Below, piece after piece: positions 1 to 8,300 of a DNA stretch of 35,257 nt. A program made the translations under genes and the position numbers. How positions within the stretch are numbered: the first letter of the stretch is position 1; each line of letters starts with the position of its first letter. Origin of the DNA: Bacteroides caecigallinarum (GTDB lineage Bacteria > Bacteroidota > Bacteroidia > Bacteroidales > Bacteroidaceae). A model generated the notes under the pieces. That model saw only the letters and a list, made by a program, of their open reading frames with translations. It did no database searches and was not told where the DNA came from. The stretch lies in assembly GCF_021531075.1 (NCBI RefSeq), contig NZ_JADYTJ010000035.1:1-35257 (forward strand), read 5' to 3'.

Positions 1-246
1 GAGTTATATTCTTCAAGTTGCGCATATTTAAGATTTACAGATTTTAAAGATGTTGTAGATGAAGATCATTTTTGTAAATTTATAACACATATTGTAGTTG
101 GAAATGATGATGAAATTTCACAATTAATAGATTTTATATTAGATAAAGAAATCCAATTGTTTGGTAATAATAAGTTATCAGATAAAGCACGGAAGATTCT
201 AGTTAGTAAAATAACATCATTTGAACGTATCGAAAAAGACTTTTAA
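1..246 (+). CDS. C-terminal fragment of an unidentified protein
   Basis: An open frame enters from the left edge and stops with TAA at 244-246, leaving the last 81 residues. The fragment is rich in Asp, Ile, Phe and Lys and ends in ITSFERIEKDF. No motif is recognisable. It is AT-rich compared with the start of the methyltransferase gene, whose ATG follows one base after this stop, so the two are probably cotranscribed. By position it could be another component of the restriction or defence locus, but that is inference. The missing N-terminal part lies outside the window. Confidence 0.6.
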   Translation, partial: ELYSSSCAYLRFTDFKDVVDEDHFCKFITHIVVGNDDEISQLIDFILDKEIQLFGNNKLSDKARKILVSKITSFERIEKDF

Positions 247-247
247 T

Positions 248-2227
248 ATGGAAAAACTGAAAATGCAGAGCCTTGATGTTGTAGGCAACAATATAGATAA
301 GATAGCACAATTGTTTCCAAATTGTGTGACAGAACGAATAGGTAAGGACGGAAAACAGGAATTGGCTGTAGACTTTGACAAGCTGAAAGCGGAACTCACT
401 AATGATGTGCTGGAGGAAGGAGAAGAACGCTATCAGTTTACATGGCCGGGAAAGCGTGCGGCATCACGACTTGCCAATGAAACTACTACACAGACTTTGC
501 GTCCGTGCCGTGAGGAGTCTGTGGATTTTGACAATACTCAGAATCTTTATATTGAAGGAGATAATCTGGAAGTGCTGAAAGTGCTCCGTGAAACTTATCT
601 TGGCAAGGTAAAGATGATTTACATAGATCCACCTTATAACACCGGAAACGACTTTGTATATAATGATGACTTTGCTCAGGGAAAAACTGAGTTTGAGCAA
701 AATAGCGGATTGTTTGATGAAGAAGGTAATCAGACAATAGACCCTATGCTGCGTAATACTGAGAGTAATGGTAGATTTCATACGGATTGGTTGAATATGA
801 TTTACCCTCGTTTGAAGGTTGCTAAGGATTTGCTTACTGATGATGGGGTGATATTTATTTCTATAGGACAAAATGAACTTGAGAATATTATAAAAATTTT
901 AAATGAAATATTTGGTGAAAATAATCAGTTGGGAATAGTATGTAGACAGATGAAGTCAGGTGGTGGAACTCAAGGAAAATATTTTGCTCATAATACAGAT
1001 TATATTATTGTTTATGCAAAAGAATATGATGTAGCCAGATATTTTAGAGGAGAAATGAGTGATGATTTAGTAAAAAAAGTATATAATCAAATAGAATTAG
1101 ATGGTATAAGAAAAGGTGAATATTATCGCTCAATGGGGCTTTACCAATCATCATTAGGAGTTAGACCTAGCTTAAGATATTATATACAATGTCCAGACGG
1201 TCATTTTGTAATACCACCAGGTGAAACGTTTCCTTTACATATAATTGAAGGTGAAACGGTTGTTCCAGTTTCTACAGATGGTGTTTGGAGATGGAGTTAT
1301 GATTTATATAAATCAGAGTTGGAGAAAGGGAATGTTGAGTTTAAAAAAACGGCAAAGGGAATTCTTCTTGACGAGTTTGGTAAACCTTCAAAATGGAATA
1401 TTTATACTAAAATTTGGTTGAATGACAGGATGGATGAAGGTACTATTCCTAATGATTTGATAACAAGATTTGAGAATAGACATAGTTCAAAAGAGTTGTC
1501 AGCTTTATTAATTCCTTTTGATTTTGCAAAGCCTGTTGGATTAATAAAATATTTAATAAGAATTTTAAATCAAGATAATAATATAGTAATACTTGATTTT
1601 TTCTCAGGTTCAGCCACAACCGCCCATGCCGTCATGCAGCTTAACGCGGAAGATGGCGGGAACCGTAAATTCATTATGGTTCAATTGCCTGAACTTACAG
1701 ATGAAAAGAGTGAAGCATATAAAGCTGGATATAAGAACATCTGTGAAATAGGAAAAGAACGTATCTGCAGAGCCGGTAAAAAAATAAAAGAAGAAAATGC
1801 AGATAAAGAAGGAATAGAAAACCTCGACACCGGTTTCCGCGTCCTGAAACTTGACAGCAGCAATATGAACGATGTATATTATACACCGGAAGAATTCAGC
1901 TTGAACACTCTTTTCAGCGAAAACGTAAAAGAGGACAGAACTGCCGAAGACCTTCTTTTCCAGGTGATGCTTGATTTGGGAATAGAACTGTCTGCCAAGA
2001 TAGAAAAGCAGGAAATTGCAGGTAAGGAAGTCTTTCTTGTGGATGAAAACTATCTTATAGCATGTTTCGACAAAGATGTGAACGAAACTACTATTACGGA
2101 AATAGCAAAGATGCATCCTGTCTATTTCGTTATGAGAGATGCATCGGCTGCGTCGGACAATGTGATAGACAACTTCGACCAGCTGTTTGAAGCATATAGC
2201 AAAGATACGGTAAGAAAAATCCTGTAA
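248..2227 (+). CDS. mod: Type III restriction-modification DNA methyltransferase (Mod)
   Basis: This is an adenine-N6 DNA methyltransferase, the modification and specificity subunit of a type III R-M system. The catalytic motif DPPYNTG lies at residues 127-133. The AdoMet-binding motif FFSGSATT lies at about 451-458. DPPY before the AdoMet motif is the beta-class order typical of type III Mod. At 659 aa the length is normal. I chose ATG 248, just after the upstream stop, over a TTG at 221 inside the upstream gene. The region between the two motifs (about 850-1608), where type III enzymes carry target recognition, is strikingly more AT-rich than the flanks, with an abrupt change near 1608. I see no simple-sequence repeat that would suggest slippage phase variation. 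Family assignment is firm; the target site is unknown. Confidence 0.93.
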   Translation: MEKLKMQSLDVVGNNIDKIAQLFPNCVTERIGKDGKQELAVDFDKLKAELTNDVLEEGEERYQFTWPGKRAASRLANETTTQTLRPCREESVDFDNTQNLYIEGDNLEVLKVLRETYLGKVKMIYIDPPYNTGNDFVYNDDFAQGKTEFEQNSGLFDEEGNQTIDPMLRNTESNGRFHTDWLNMIYPRLKVAKDLLTDDGVIFISIGQNELENIIKILNEIFGENNQLGIVCRQMKSGGGTQGKYFAHNTDYIIVYAKEYDVARYFRGEMSDDLVKKVYNQIELDGIRKGEYYRSMGLYQSSLGVRPSLRYYIQCPDGHFVIPPGETFPLHIIEGETVVPVSTDGVWRWSYDLYKSELEKGNVEFKKTAKGILLDEFGKPSKWNIYTKIWLNDRMDEGTIPNDLITRFENRHSSKELSALLIPFDFAKPVGLIKYLIRILNQDNNIVILDFFSGSATTAHAVMQLNAEDGGNRKFIMVQLPELTDEKSEAYKAGYKNICEIGKERICRAGKKIKEENADKEGIENLDTGFRVLKLDSSNMNDVYYTPEEFSLNTLFSENVKEDRTAEDLLFQVMLDLGIELSAKIEKQEIAGKEVFLVDENYLIACFDKDVNETTITEIAKMHPVYFVMRDASAASDNVIDNFDQLFEAYSKDTVRKIL

Positions 2228-2242
2228 ATTGTGAGGCTGAAA

Positions 2243-3244
2243 ATGGAAGACAACAAGATTATAATATACACATCTATTGACGGGCAGACAAAGATTGATG
2301 TCAGGATAGAAGATGAAACTTTGTGGCTTACGCAGCAACAAATCGCTGAGTTGTATCAAACGTCAAGAACAAATGTTGTGGAACATATAAAGCATATTTA
2401 TGAGGAACAGGAACTTGATGAACTTTCAACCTGTCGGAATTTCCGACAGGTTCGTAACGAAGGTAGTAGGCAGGTAGAACGAGATATGATGTTCTATAAC
2501 CTTGATATGATTATATCTTTGGGGTATAGAATAAAATCGCGTGTAGCTACACATTTCAGACAATGGGCGACACAACGTCTGAAAGAATATATGATAAAGG
2601 GGTTTACTCTTGATGATGAGCGTCTTAAAAAACTTGGTGGGGGTGGTTATTGGAAAGAATTGTTGGAACGCATAAGGGATATTCGTGCGACGGAGAAGGT
2701 GTTTTACCGCCAGGTACTTGAGATATATGCTACAAGTATTGACTATGATCCAAGAGCTTCAGTATCGCAGGAGTTTTTCAAGAAAGTACAGAACAAGATA
2801 CACTATGCGGTACATGGGCATACTGCGGCAGAACTGATAGTGGAACGTGCCGATGCTGAAAAGGACTTTATGGGACTATTTACATTTAAGGGAACTCATC
2901 CGACATTGGTTGAGGCCAAGACTGCAAAAAACTATCTGGACGAAAAAGAACTTCGGTCAATGGGGCAGCTTGTTTCCGGATATTTGGATTTTGCGGAACG
3001 ACAGGCAGAGAGAGAACAGCCGATGACGATGAATGATTGGGCTGCCTATCTGGATAGGATTCTTACAATGTCGGGCGAACAACTTCTGGAGGGTTCCGGT
3101 AGTGTGTCGCATACAGAGGCGATGGAACATGCTACAAATGAGTACCGTAAATACAAACAACGCACGATAAGTGACGTGGAACAGGATTACCTTGATTCTA
3201 TCAGAGCAATTGATGATTTCGGAAAGAAAGGTAAGAAGAATTAA
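2243..3244 (+). CDS. RhuM-family protein inside the type III R-M operon
   Basis: A 333-aa protein with the features of the virulence RhuM family: an N-terminal LTQQQIAELYQTSR segment that looks like a DNA-binding helix-turn-helix, then FYNLDMIISLGYRIKSR at about 90-106, then FRQWATQRLKEYMIKGF. RhuM was named from a Salmonella pathogenicity-island gene; its biochemical role is not established. It lies 15 nt after mod and 19 nt before res on the same strand, so it is probably cotranscribed with them and may regulate, be protected by, or add to the R-M function. I chose ATG 2243 over an upstream GTG at 2231. The coding sequence contains a 25-bp palindrome at 2428-2452. The family call is good; the function is unknown. 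Confidence 0.85.
   Translation: MEDNKIIIYTSIDGQTKIDVRIEDETLWLTQQQIAELYQTSRTNVVEHIKHIYEEQELDELSTCRNFRQVRNEGSRQVERDMMFYNLDMIISLGYRIKSRVATHFRQWATQRLKEYMIKGFTLDDERLKKLGGGGYWKELLERIRDIRATEKVFYRQVLEIYATSIDYDPRASVSQEFFKKVQNKIHYAVHGHTAAELIVERADAEKDFMGLFTFKGTHPTLVEAKTAKNYLDEKELRSMGQLVSGYLDFAERQAEREQPMTMNDWAAYLDRILTMSGEQLLEGSGSVSHTEAMEHATNEYRKYKQRTISDVEQDYLDSIRAIDDFGKKGKKN
2428..2452. repeat. 25-bp perfect inverted repeat inside the rhuM-like gene
   Basis: Two 12-bp arms, AACCTGTCGGAA and TTCCGACAGGTT, flank one central T at 2440. The repeat is translated as part of the TCRNFRQV segment of the RhuM-family protein, so protein constraint could explain part of it. As RNA it would fold into a hairpin once a few central bases open for the loop. 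As DNA it resembles a dimeric protein-binding site. Confidence 0.85.
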
Positions 3245-3263
3245 ACTGAAAATACAGAAGATA

Positions 3264-6200
3264 ATGAAATTCAACTTTAAGATACAGGCATATCAGACTG
3301 AAGCGGTGGAAAATACAGTGGCTGTTTTTGCCGGACAACCGTCGTATGATGTAACACGCTATCGTCGTGACATGGGACGGAACTATCAGAGGAAAACCGA
3401 TGAAGGTGACGAATTTGATTTGGGATACCGTAACCGTCAGGTGGAACTCGACGTAAGACAGTTGCTGAGTAATATCAACTCGGTGCAGAACCTTTATGAT
3501 ATTACTCCTTCTACGGCTCTGATAAAGAGTATGGGAGCGGTGAACCTCGACATAGAGATGGAAACAGGAACTGGTAAGACATACGTGTATATCAAAACTA
3601 TGTTCGAACTGAACAAGCGTTATGGTTGGAGCAAGTTTATTATTGTAGTGCCGAGCATAGCTATTCGTGAGGGTGTGGCAAAGAGTTTCAATATGCTTGA
3701 GGAGCATTTTATGGAACATTACGGCAAAAAGGCCCGCTGGTTTGTGTATAACAGTTCTGACCTTACGAAGCTTGACAGCTTTTCTTCGGATGCAGGGCTT
3801 AACGTGATGATTATAAATACACAGGCATTTGCGGCTTCGATGAAAGAGGGTGGACGAAGCAAGGAAAGCCGTATTATCTATTCGGAACGTGACGAGTTCG
3901 GAAGCAGAAAGCCTATTGACGTGATAGCTGCCAATAATCCTATCATAATAATGGACGAGCCTCAGAAAATGGAGGGAGAGGCTACACAGGCTGGTATTAA
4001 AAGATTCAAACCGTTGTTCGTTCTGAATTATTCGGCTACCCACAGAACCCGTCATAACACTGTGTATGCTCTTGACGCGCTGGATGCTTACCGTCAGAAA
4101 CTTGTCAAGAGAATCCATGTAAAGGGTTTCGAGGTGAAGAACCTGCGTGGAACAAGCGGATATCTTTATCTTGACAATATAGTGCTTTCGCCCAAGCATC
4201 CGCCTATGGCACGTATTGAAATAGAGGTAAAGACTGCATCAGGCAATATTGTAAGAAAGATAAAGACTTTTGGAGTGGGTGATACTCTGAAAGTGGAGTC
4301 TGGACTTGCCCAGTATGATAGTTTTGTGGTGTCCGAAATCAATCCTCAAGGGTATGTTACTTTCCTGAACGGTGTTACGATAAAGCGTGGAGAGGTGATA
4401 GGTGACAGCAGTGAGGAAACAATGCAGAGGGTGCAGATAAGGGAAACGATTCTTTCGCATTTCGAGAAGGAACGCAGGCTGTTCAAGCTTGGCATAAAAT
4501 GTCTTTCGCTTTTCTTTATTGATGAAGTGGCTAAGTATAAGAGCTATGATGATGACGGAAATGAGGTGAAAGGTAAGTTCCAGAAGATATTCGAGGAGGA
4601 ATATGAGCGTGTGGCAGCAAACCTGCTGAAAATCTGGGATGAGGACTATAACAGATATATAAGCCGTTTCTCTGCTCAGGATGTGCATCGTGGATATTTC
4701 TCTATTGACAAGAAAACCAATAGGGTTATAGACGGAAAGATAGAGAAGAAGACGGGTATGTCGGATGATATTTCGGCATACGACCTTATTCTTAAAAACA
4801 AGGAGAGGTTGCTGAGTTTTGAGGAACCGACGAGATTTATTTTCTCTCATTCCGCTTTACGCGAGGGATGGGATAATCCTAACGTATTCCAGATTTGTAC
4901 GCTTAGACATTCCAATTCCACTACAGCAAAGCGTCAGGAAGTGGGACGAGGATTGCGTATCTGTGTAGACAAGAACGGTACGAGAATGGATGCCGAACTG
5001 CTTGGCGATGAGGTGCATGAGGTGAACAAACTGACTGTTATTGCCAATGAAAGTTATGCCGACTTTACAAGTGCATTGCAGAGTGAAACAAGAGAGGTAT
5101 TGAGAGAAAGGGCGGCAAAGGCTACTATAGGTTATTTCCAGGACAAGAAAATCAAGATTGGAGAGGAAATTCATGTGGTTACGGAGTCGGAGGCAAGTCG
5201 TATAATTGTATATCTGGAGGACAACGGATATATAGACGAAAATAAGAATATCACTGTAGCATATCGTGAGGCTGTGACTAACGGATGTGTGGCTCCGCTT
5301 CCACTGAAACTTCAGCCTATAGCAGAGGGAGTCACCAGATTGATTAACTCTATCTTTGATCCTAAGGCTCTGGAAGATATGATAGTGGAGGATAAGGTGG
5401 TGATTCCGGAAAACAAACTGAACGATAACTTCAACAAGGAGGAGTTCCAGGCTTTGTGGAAGGAGATTAATCATAAGTATGTATATTCCGTAAGTTATGA
5501 CAGTGAGGAACTTATTAGGAATGTGATTCTGCATATTGATGCCGAGCTGGATGTGAAGCAGTTGAGGTATGTGATGATAGAGGGTACTCAGGATGAGAAA
5601 AATGTGGCGGAGTTTGGTGATACGCGTTCGCAATCGCGTACGCTTACTAATGTATGTACCTCTACTGTCAGGTATGACTTGGTGGGTGATATTGCAAAGG
5701 GTGCAAATCTTACTCGCCGAAGTGTAGTCAGGATATTGAAGGGTATCAAGGAAAGCAAACTGTATTTCTTCAAGAATAATCCTGAGGAGTTCATACGAAA
5801 GGTTATAGGTATAATCAAAGAGCAGAAGTCAACAATGATTGTAGAGGCTATACGTTATAATATGACGGACGGCAAATACGACAGTGAGATTTTTACTTCA
5901 AAAAGTAAAATGGATTTTGACAAGGCATACGAGGCTAAAAAGCATGTTACGGACTATGTATTCAGTGACAGTAAAGGAGAAAGAAACTTTGCTCATGACC
6001 TTGACGAGGCAAGTGAGGTGGTTGTGTATGCCAAATTGCCGCGTTCATTCCAGATTCCTACTCCTGTAGGTAATTATGCGCCCGACTGGGCTATTGCAAT
6101 GAAAAGGGATGGCGTGAAACATATATTCTTTATAGCTGAAACAAAAGGTTCGATGTCGTCAATGCAGCTCTCTAAAATAGAGAATGCGAAGATAGACTGT

Positions 6201-6299
6201 GCTGAAAAACTGTTTAATTCAATGTCAACAGCCAATGTCAAGTATCATAAAGTAACAAGCTACAATGACTTGATTGATGCGATGAATTCTATAGCTTGA
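3264..6299 (+). CDS. res: Type III restriction endonuclease subunit (Res)
   Basis: This is the ATP-dependent translocase and nuclease subunit that partners Mod. The 1011-aa protein has a Walker A motif (ETGTGKT, residues 100-106), a DEAD-like motif (DEPQ, 231-234), a helicase segment with NYSATHRT, and a motif VI region (REGWDNPNVFQ followed by RQEVGRGLRI). Near the C-terminus is a PD-(D/E)xK nuclease signature, with PD at 940-941 and ETK at 959-961. All elements are intact, so the enzyme should be active. I chose ATG 3264; a longer GTG start at 3171 would lie inside the RhuM-like gene. It is the last gene of the operon and is followed by a hairpin and a repeat array. Confidence in the family is high. 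Confidence 0.94.
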   Translation: MKFNFKIQAYQTEAVENTVAVFAGQPSYDVTRYRRDMGRNYQRKTDEGDEFDLGYRNRQVELDVRQLLSNINSVQNLYDITPSTALIKSMGAVNLDIEMETGTGKTYVYIKTMFELNKRYGWSKFIIVVPSIAIREGVAKSFNMLEEHFMEHYGKKARWFVYNSSDLTKLDSFSSDAGLNVMIINTQAFAASMKEGGRSKESRIIYSERDEFGSRKPIDVIAANNPIIIMDEPQKMEGEATQAGIKRFKPLFVLNYSATHRTRHNTVYALDALDAYRQKLVKRIHVKGFEVKNLRGTSGYLYLDNIVLSPKHPPMARIEIEVKTASGNIVRKIKTFGVGDTLKVESGLAQYDSFVVSEINPQGYVTFLNGVTIKRGEVIGDSSEETMQRVQIRETILSHFEKERRLFKLGIKCLSLFFIDEVAKYKSYDDDGNEVKGKFQKIFEEEYERVAANLLKIWDEDYNRYISRFSAQDVHRGYFSIDKKTNRVIDGKIEKKTGMSDDISAYDLILKNKERLLSFEEPTRFIFSHSALREGWDNPNVFQICTLRHSNSTTAKRQEVGRGLRICVDKNGTRMDAELLGDEVHEVNKLTVIANESYADFTSALQSETREVLRERAAKATIGYFQDKKIKIGEEIHVVTESEASRIIVYLEDNGYIDENKNITVAYREAVTNGCVAPLPLKLQPIAEGVTRLINSIFDPKALEDMIVEDKVVIPENKLNDNFNKEEFQALWKEINHKYVYSVSYDSEELIRNVILHIDAELDVKQLRYVMIEGTQDEKNVAEFGDTRSQSRTLTNVCTSTVRYDLVGDIAKGANLTRRSVVRILKGIKESKLYFFKNNPEEFIRKVIGIIKEQKSTMIVEAIRYNMTDGKYDSEIFTSKSKMDFDKAYEAKKHVTDYVFSDSKGERNFAHDLDEASEVVVYAKLPRSFQIPTPVGNYAPDWAIAMKRDGVKHIFFIAETKGSMSSMQLSKIENAKIDCAEKLFNSMSTANVKYHKVTSYNDLIDAMNSIA

Positions 6300-6309
6300 T
6301 GAATGTTTG

Positions 6310-6352
6310 CGAAAGGTTTGCAAAGGTTTTTAAAAGTTTTTGCAAACCTTCG
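6310..6352 (+). terminator. Imperfect hairpin after res, possible terminator
   Basis: The arms at 6310-6324 (GGTTTGCAAA core) and 6339-6352 (TTTGCAAACC core) pair over 14 bp with one bulged base. The loop is A/T-rich. The hairpin begins 11 nt after the res stop and lies between convergent genes. No clean T-run follows, so factor-independent termination is uncertain. Confidence 0.45.
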
Positions 6353-6353
6353 A

Positions 6354-6403
6354 ACAGCGTTTAAACAGTGTTTAAATGGTATTTAAATACTGTTTAAATA
6401 GTA
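6354..6403. repeat. Four tandem 11-bp repeats with phased TTTAA cores
   Basis: Units at 6354-6364, 6365-6375, 6376-6386 and 6387-6397 read ACAGCGTTTAA, ACAGTGTTTAA, ATGGTATTTAA and ATACTGTTTAA, followed by a partial fifth unit. The TTTAA core recurs every 11 bp, about once per helical turn. The array sits in the intergenic space between res and the convergent outer-membrane gene. Confidence 0.8.
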
Positions 6404-6410
6404 ATAGCAA

Positions 6411-6442
6411 GGCCGATCATTCGGAAAATCCGAACAACCGGC
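6411..6442 (-). terminator. Nested hairpin, possible terminator of the outer-membrane gene
   Basis: TTCGGA (6420-6425) and TCCGAA (6429-6434) form a 6-bp stem with a 3-nt loop, and outer GCCG/CGGC segments could extend it. It lies downstream of the minus-strand gene at 6508-7131. There is no strong T-run, so the call is tentative. Confidence 0.35.
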
Positions 6443-6507
6443 TCATCTTTAAGTAGAGAATGTATGAAAAAACAAATCTTAAATGATTGAAGTAGTCTGT
6501 CGTATTA

Positions 6508-7131
6508 TTAGAATTTGAAGCTTACACCGGCTGTAAGGAAACCTTTAGTACCAAGACCTGCTTCAACGAAACCGCCTACACGGTCGTTGCCAACTCTAAG
6601 TGCGATAGGGTTTACCTGGTATGCAAATTCGGTGCTGAAACTTGATTTGCCTGCTGTCGCTTCCTTAGTAAGAGCGGTTTCTGTATGTCTTGACATGTTT
6701 ACACCTGCAGCAGCCGAACCGTAGAGCTCAACAAGTCTGCGCTTGAAGTAAACAAATTCAGCAGTGGGGAGAACAAGGAAACGCAAGTCTTTCTCTTTTA
6801 TGGATGGTGACTTTTCGCCTGCCAGTGCAAGTTTGCTTGTTGTCATTCCGAATCCGAGGTCGGCACCTAATCTGAAGCGGTTGATGCTGTAACGGTAGCC
6901 AAATCCGTAGGTGAGGCTTGTCTTGCTGTCAGAGCGTTTTGTTCCTAATACTGCATCAGCGATTCCCATTCCAAGGATGTTTGATGTTCCTTGTGTGAGT
7001 CCGTCGCTTACTGACAGGCGGATATCATGCTTTCTGTCTTCGGATACGAAGTCTTTAGTTGTGCTCTGTGCGTTTACCATGTTTACACCTGCTACCATTA
7101 CCAATGACAATGCTAAAAATTTCAGTTTCAT
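6508..7131 (-). CDS. Small outer-membrane beta-barrel protein
   Basis: A 207-aa protein with a signal peptide ending near residue 21 (AGVNMVNA, then QST). The mature part alternates polar and hydrophobic residues with many Gly and aromatic residues (for example YGFGYRYSINRFRLGADLGFG) and ends in VSFKF, a terminal aromatic typical of barrel proteins. The size suggests an 8-stranded barrel, as in OmpX- or OprF-like Bacteroidetes proteins, but I cannot assign a named family. It stands alone on the minus strand, convergent with res and divergent from the gene at 7280. Localisation in the outer membrane is well supported; the function is unknown. Confidence 0.75.
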   Translation of the reverse strand: MKLKFLALSLVMVAGVNMVNAQSTTKDFVSEDRKHDIRLSVSDGLTQGTSNILGMGIADAVLGTKRSDSKTSLTYGFGYRYSINRFRLGADLGFGMTTSKLALAGEKSPSIKEKDLRFLVLPTAEFVYFKRRLVELYGSAAAGVNMSRHTETALTKEATAGKSSFSTEFAYQVNPIALRVGNDRVGGFVEAGLGTKGFLTAGVSFKF

Positions 7132-7243
7132 AATTCAAATAGTTTAGTTAAGTTAGTATTTAATTTTCGTTTATTTCTTTGTTTCTTTCACTGGTATAAC
7201 GCAGGTTTATAGAAAAACCCCTATGCGGTGAAGAAAAAAATAT

Positions 7244-7251
7244 TATATTCG
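7244..7251 (+). promoter_or_regulatory. Possible -7 promoter element of the FabK/NMO-like gene
   Basis: TATATTCG matches the Bacteroidetes -7 element TAnnTTTG at all but one position and lies 28 nt before the ATG at 7280. I did not find a clear -33 element. Confidence 0.35.
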
Positions 7252-7279
7252 CTTTTCGAACTAATTAATATTTACGATA

Positions 7280-8242
7280 ATGAGAAACAGGATTACAGAT
7301 ATTTTCGGAATAAAGTACCCGATAATTTCGGGTGGAATGGTGTGGTGCAGTGGCTGGAAACTTGCTGCTGCTGTGAGTAATGCAGGAGGACTGGGACTGA
7401 TAGGGGCGGGCTCAATGTACCCGGATGTGCTTAGGGAGCATATCATCAAGTGTAAGTCTGCTACAGACAAACCGTACGGGGTAAATATTCCTCTTATATC
7501 AAAATATTCCGAGGAATTGATGGAGGTGGTTATTGATGAGAATGTCCCTGTAGTCTTTACATCGGCTGGGAATCCTAAGATATGGACTTCGCGACTTCAT
7601 GATGCGGGTATAAAGGTGGCACATGTAGTGGCTAGTACGAAATTTGCATTGAAGTGTCAGGAGGCAGGGGTGGATGCTGTGGTGGCCGAGGGATTTGAAG
7701 CCGGTGGACATAATGGAAGGGAGGAAACAACTACTATGGTGCTTGTTCCGCAGGTTAAAAGGCATCTTGATGTACCACTTATTGCGGCCGGAGGTATAGC
7801 CACAGGTGATGCTATGCTTGCTGCTTTTGCTTTAGGTGCCGAGGGGGTACAGGTGGGAACACGTTTTGCTCTTACTGAGGAAAGTTCGGCAAGTGAGGAG
7901 TTTAAGAGACTTTGTATAGGTCTTGGTGAAGGTGATACTATGCTTGCTTTGAAGAAACTGGTGCCTACACGTCTGGTGAAGAATGATTTCTATCGTGAGG
8001 TTGAGGCTGCCGAGGGCAGAGGGGCTAGTGCTGAGGAGATGGCAGAGATATTAGGCTCCGGCAGGGCAAGGAAAGGTATATTCGAGGGGGATATCGCTGC
8101 GGGGGAACTTGAAATAGGTCAGGTGGCATGTATGGTGGACGATATACCTACGGCTAAAGAGGTGATAGACAGAATGATTGGGGAATATAACGGTGGATTG
8201 GAAAGGATATGTTCTAAACAAAAAGAGTGGGGCAAACTCTAA
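7280..8242 (+). CDS. FabK-like enoyl-ACP reductase / nitronate monooxygenase family FMN enzyme
   Basis: A 320-aa TIM-barrel flavoprotein of the 2-nitropropane dioxygenase family. Visible features are the N-terminal GIKYPIISGGM, VSNAGGLGLIG, FTSAGNP, the active-site region AEGFEAGGHNG (about residues 137-147), PLIAAGGIA and VQVGTRFA. The last two fit FMN-phosphate binding. Length and the C-terminal IGQVACMVDDIPTAKEVI segment resemble FabK, which reduces enoyl-ACP in fatty-acid elongation. The same fold also includes nitronate monooxygenases, and sequence alone does not decide between them. It is transcribed divergently from the beta-barrel gene and is probably monocistronic. No fatty-acid synthesis gene lies next to it to support FabK. 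Confidence 0.8.
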   Translation: MRNRITDIFGIKYPIISGGMVWCSGWKLAAAVSNAGGLGLIGAGSMYPDVLREHIIKCKSATDKPYGVNIPLISKYSEELMEVVIDENVPVVFTSAGNPKIWTSRLHDAGIKVAHVVASTKFALKCQEAGVDAVVAEGFEAGGHNGREETTTMVLVPQVKRHLDVPLIAAGGIATGDAMLAAFALGAEGVQVGTRFALTEESSASEEFKRLCIGLGEGDTMLALKKLVPTRLVKNDFYREVEAAEGRGASAEEMAEILGSGRARKGIFEGDIAAGELEIGQVACMVDDIPTAKEVIDRMIGEYNGGLERICSKQKEWGKL

Positions 8243-8260
8243 ATCATAAAATAAAAGCAG

Positions 8261-8268
8261 TATATTTG
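8261..8268 (+). promoter_or_regulatory. -7 promoter element of the PHP-eptA pair
   Basis: TATATTTG is an exact match to the Bacteroidetes -7 consensus TAnnTTTG, 32 nt before the ATG at 8301. No clear TTTG was found at -33. Confidence 0.5.
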
Positions 8269-8300
8269 CCAACCATTGGTAAATTTAAGAGTAAAATAAT

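Noticed and set aside
248-500. Phase-variable repeat tract at the start of mod
   Set aside because: Many type III mod genes switch by simple repeats, but I found no homopolymer or short tandem repeat here long enough to slip.
1610-2359. Long minus-strand open frame opposite mod and rhuM
   Set aside because: The translation is Phe- and Cys-rich without recognisable motifs and lies opposite two well-supported genes.
3201-4199. Long open frame on the minus strand opposite res
   Set aside because: It is antisense to an intact, motif-bearing res gene, and its translation is rich in His, Ser, Leu and Ile with no domain.
7280-8242. Calling this gene fabK outright
   Set aside because: The overall pattern fits FabK, but nitronate monooxygenases share the same motifs and no fatty-acid synthesis gene is adjacent.
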